This document shows positions 62,148 through 64,000 of a stretch of DNA of 64,000 bases, piece after piece; positions within the stretch are counted from its first letter, which is position 1, and every line of letters starts with the position of its first letter. Made by a program: the position numbers and the translations under genes. The notes under the pieces are model-generated. The model was not told where the DNA came from. It saw only the letters and a list, made by a program, of their open reading frames with translations, and ran no database searches. This stretch comes from Clostridiales bacterium Firm_16 (GTDB taxonomy: Bacteria > Bacillota > Clostridia > Saccharofermentanales > Saccharofermentanaceae). The stretch covers positions 1 to 64,000 of the forward strand of contig LVAV01000006.1 of the NCBI GenBank assembly GCA_001604185.1, in the 5' to 3' direction.

Positions 62148-62635
62148 GCTTCGTTCCCACTTTCTGCGGAAGCGCCGTTGTCTGCCGCGGACTCGTCCTT
62201 GGCCGGCAGGATGGCGAACTTGATGATGCAGTCGCAGGCCACTTCGTAGCCTACGGAAGCCACGCCGTGACCCATGCCAACAGGTCCGCGGAGAGCGGTG
62301 ATCTCAGTCTTCAGTGTCAGGACGTCACCCGGCACTACCGGACGCTTGAATTTGCATTTGTCGATCCCGGCAAAAACAGCGATACGGCCTTTGAATTCTT
62401 CTTTGCAGAGGATGGCCACCGCGCCGGTCTGGGCCAGGGCTTCGACCTGAAGGACGCCCGGCATGATGGGCATTTCCGGGAAGTGTCCCTGGAAATACGG
62501 CTCATCGTACGTGATGCACTTTCTGCCGATGGCGTACTCGCCTTCTTTGAAATCCTCGATGGCGTCCACCAGAAGGAATGGGGAACGGTGAGGAAGGATG
62601 TCCATGATCTCTCTCGTAGTCAGTGCTTTTGCCAT
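62144..62635 (-). CDS. fabZ: 3-hydroxyacyl-ACP dehydratase FabZ
   Basis: 163 aa. Single hot-dog domain with the catalytic His51 in GHFPEMPIMPG and Glu65 in LQVEALAQTG, starting DILPHRSPFLLVDAI. Dehydrates 3-hydroxyacyl-ACP in fatty acid elongation. A C-terminal tail of about 20 residues (AADNGASAESGN) is longer than usual. Confidence 0.95.
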   Translation of the reverse strand: MAKALTTREIMDILPHRSPFLLVDAIEDFKEGEYAIGRKCITYDEPYFQGHFPEMPIMPGVLQVEALAQTGAVAILCKEEFKGRIAVFAGIDKCKFKRPVVPGDVLTLKTEITALRGPVGMGHGVASVGYEVACDCIIKFAILPAKDESAADNGASAESGNEA

Positions 62636-62779
62636 AGTAATTACCTCATATTATTTGCCCTGGGCGGGGAGCCCGGCGGGCGGTCATATTTCTTGCCCGG
62701 CAAAAACTCTGCCAGGCGGTCATTTCTTTGTTCTTTCCTGCGAAGGCGCCGTGCGGATCCTCGGGCGCCGGTGGGCAGA

Positions 62780-63286
62780 TTACTTACTGATACGGAACAG
62801 GGTCTGGCCGTACTCGACTTTGCCCTCGTTCTCTACCAGGATCTCTTCGACTACGCCGTCAAAATCACTTTCGATCTCGTTCATCATCTTCATGGCTTCG
62901 ATGATGCCCAGGACCTGGCCTTTCTTAACGGTGTCGCCGATGCTGACGAAGGGCTTCTCTCCTGCGGCCGGGGCTCTGTAGAAGACGCCTACCAGCGGAG
63001 AGATGACCTCCTGGATGTTTTCTTTCTTTTCCGAAGTTTCGGTCGGAGCCGCTGCTTCAGATACGGTCTGGGCCGGAGCAGCAGGTGCCGCTACGATGTT
63101 CTGGGCCGGAAGCTCAGCTGCATTGACGTAGACGGTGGAAGCGCTCTTTCTTCCCGAGATGGAAAGATGGGTCTCGCCCTGGGAGAATTCGAAATTCTCG
63201 ACATCGGAGTCAGATACGGCCTTGATGATCGAGATCACTTCTTCGACGGACATGCCGGATGGATGGGAATTGGTATTGGTCGCCAT
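62780..63286 (-). CDS. accB: Biotin carboxyl carrier protein
   Basis: 168 aa. C-terminal biotinyl domain with the biotinylation motif EAMKMMNE (Lys133), preceded by an Ala/Pro-rich linker (about 55-90) and an N-terminal helical segment. Carries biotin between AccC and the carboxyltransferase. Lies 15 bp after fabF. Confidence 0.96.
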   Translation of the reverse strand: MATNTNSHPSGMSVEEVISIIKAVSDSDVENFEFSQGETHLSISGRKSASTVYVNAAELPAQNIVAAPAAPAQTVSEAAAPTETSEKKENIQEVISPLVGVFYRAPAAGEKPFVSIGDTVKKGQVLGIIEAMKMMNEIESDFDGVVEEILVENEGKVEYGQTLFRISK

Positions 63287-63301
63287 GTTCTTTTCTCCTT
63301 C

Positions 63302-64000
63302 TTATTTCTCGTATTTCTTCATGATGATGGATGCATTGTGGCCGCCGAATCCCAGGGAGTTGCTCATTGCGTAGTTGACTTCCTGTTCGTAGGACCGGCC
63401 GAAGCAGTAGTTCAGATCCATCTCGTCCTCGGTCTCCGTGGAGCCCATGGTCTGGTGGATGAAGCCTTCCTGCAGGGACTTGGCCAGCACGATGGCCTCG
63501 ATGGCGCCGGCAGCACCCAGCAGGTGGCCGGTCATGGACTTGGTGGAGTTGATTTTCACGTTGTAAGCGGCCTCGCCCATAGCCATCTTGATGGCGCGGG
63601 TCTCGAAGAGGTCGTTGTGGTGGGTGGATGTGCCGTGGGCGTTGATGTAGTCCAGCTGGTCAGCGGTGATGCCTGCATCTTCGATGGCGGCCATCATGGC
63701 GTGAGCTGCGCCTACACCGGATTCTTCCGGAGAGGTAATGTGGTATGCGTCGCAGGTTGCGCCGTAACCTACCATCTCGGCGTAGATCTTCGCGCCGCGC
63801 TTGATGGCGTGTTCATATTCTTCCAGCACGATGACGCCAGCGCCCTCGCCGAGGACGAAGCCGTCTCTGTTCTTGTCAAAAGGAATCGAAGCGTGCATCG
63901 GGTCTTCGCTGGTGGAGAGGGCCTTGAGTGCACAGAATCCGGCCACGCCCATAGGGCAGATGGCGGCTTCGGTACCGCCGGCCAGGATCACGTCGGCTTC
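63302..64000 (-). CDS. fabF: Beta-ketoacyl-ACP synthase II, C-terminal part (cut by window edge)
   Basis: About 233 codons of a KAS II run through the right edge of the window in an open frame; the catalytic Cys lies beyond it. Visible: [20 protein letters not shown], the active-site His in [11 protein letters not shown], Lys-region [16 protein letters not shown] (second active His) and [12 protein letters not shown]. Condenses acyl-ACP with malonyl-ACP. First visible gene of the fabF-accB-fabZ-accC-accDA operon. Confidence 0.95.
   Translation of the reverse strand, partial: EADVILAGGTEAAICPMGVAGFCALKALSTSEDPMHASIPFDKNRDGFVLGEGAGVIVLEEYEHAIKRGAKIYAEMVGYGATCDAYHITSPEESGVGAAHAMMAAIEDAGITADQLDYINAHGTSTHHNDLFETRAIKMAMGEAAYNVKINSTKSMTGHLLGAAGAIEAIVLAKSLQEGFIHQTMGSTETEDEMDLNYCFGRSYEQEVNYAMSNSLGFGGHNASIIMKKYEK

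Noticed and set aside
1-64000. tRNA genes, rRNA genes, transposases, integrases and prophage genes
   Set aside because: None of their conserved sequences was seen on either strand.

Overview
The window looks like chromosome of a Gram-positive anaerobic Firmicute of the class Clostridia, probably a fibre-degrading gut, rumen or digester organism related to Oscillospiraceae/Saccharofermentans-type lineages. Support: pyruvate phosphate dikinase, dimeric GlyRS (glyQS), RemA, a Crh-like protein, many lipoboxes, AGGAGG-type ribosome binding sites, a CUT1 sugar transporter without its own ATPase next to a YesL-type protein, and a fatty-acid operon in Firmicutes order. The genus assignment is inference.

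Layout. 1-14650: minus-strand tandem array of at least four paralogous secreted giants (one cut by the left edge, two of about 1830-1840 aa, one of 804 aa) joining an alpha/beta-hydrolase esterase, Pro/Thr linkers, Ig-like, FN3 and Big2-like modules and two beta-helix modules. Three carry a near-identical promoter/operator block; 61-bp palindromic repeats sit between copies. 14650-26300: accessory region with two about 800-aa lipoproteins (N-terminal part plus solute-binding domain) and the remnant of a third, other lipoproteins, a metallo-beta-lactamase-fold hydrolase, a choloylglycine-hydrolase-like lipoprotein, a DUF3800 gene preceded by a predicted small RNA, and a 53-bp hairpin array. 26197-32850: ppdK with a newly spotted 29-aa membrane ORF, then the operon yicC-remA-gmk-rpoZ-glyQS. 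33057-40106: metallophosphoesterase, a repeat-filled gap, uvrC with a Crh-like HPr paralogue, and rimI/tsaB/tsaE plus an amidohydrolase. 40248-44101: LytTR regulator with a membrane protein, and an AraC/GyrI regulator with a serine hydrolase. 44344-48819: rplM-rpsI, lipoproteins and a HAD-GNAT fusion. 48939-51386: purF divergent from a PflA-like radical SAM gene. 51640-58498: sugar uptake locus (AraC regulator, 61-bp array, two permeases, binding protein, YesL, membrane-anchored protein). 58971-64000: fabF-accB-fabZ-accC-accDA, with accD and accA fused.

How it fits together: the secreted multidomain esterases and the CUT1 importer suggest breakdown of substituted plant polysaccharide outside the cell and uptake of the products, with control by AraC and LacI-type sites and Crh-type catabolite control; the rest is housekeeping. 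The most unusual material is non-coding: arrays of hairpin-forming repeats with fixed periods of 61 bp (three sites) and 53 bp (two sites, unrelated sequences), and the small RNA in front of DUF3800. I saw no tRNA, rRNA, CRISPR array, insertion sequence or prophage.
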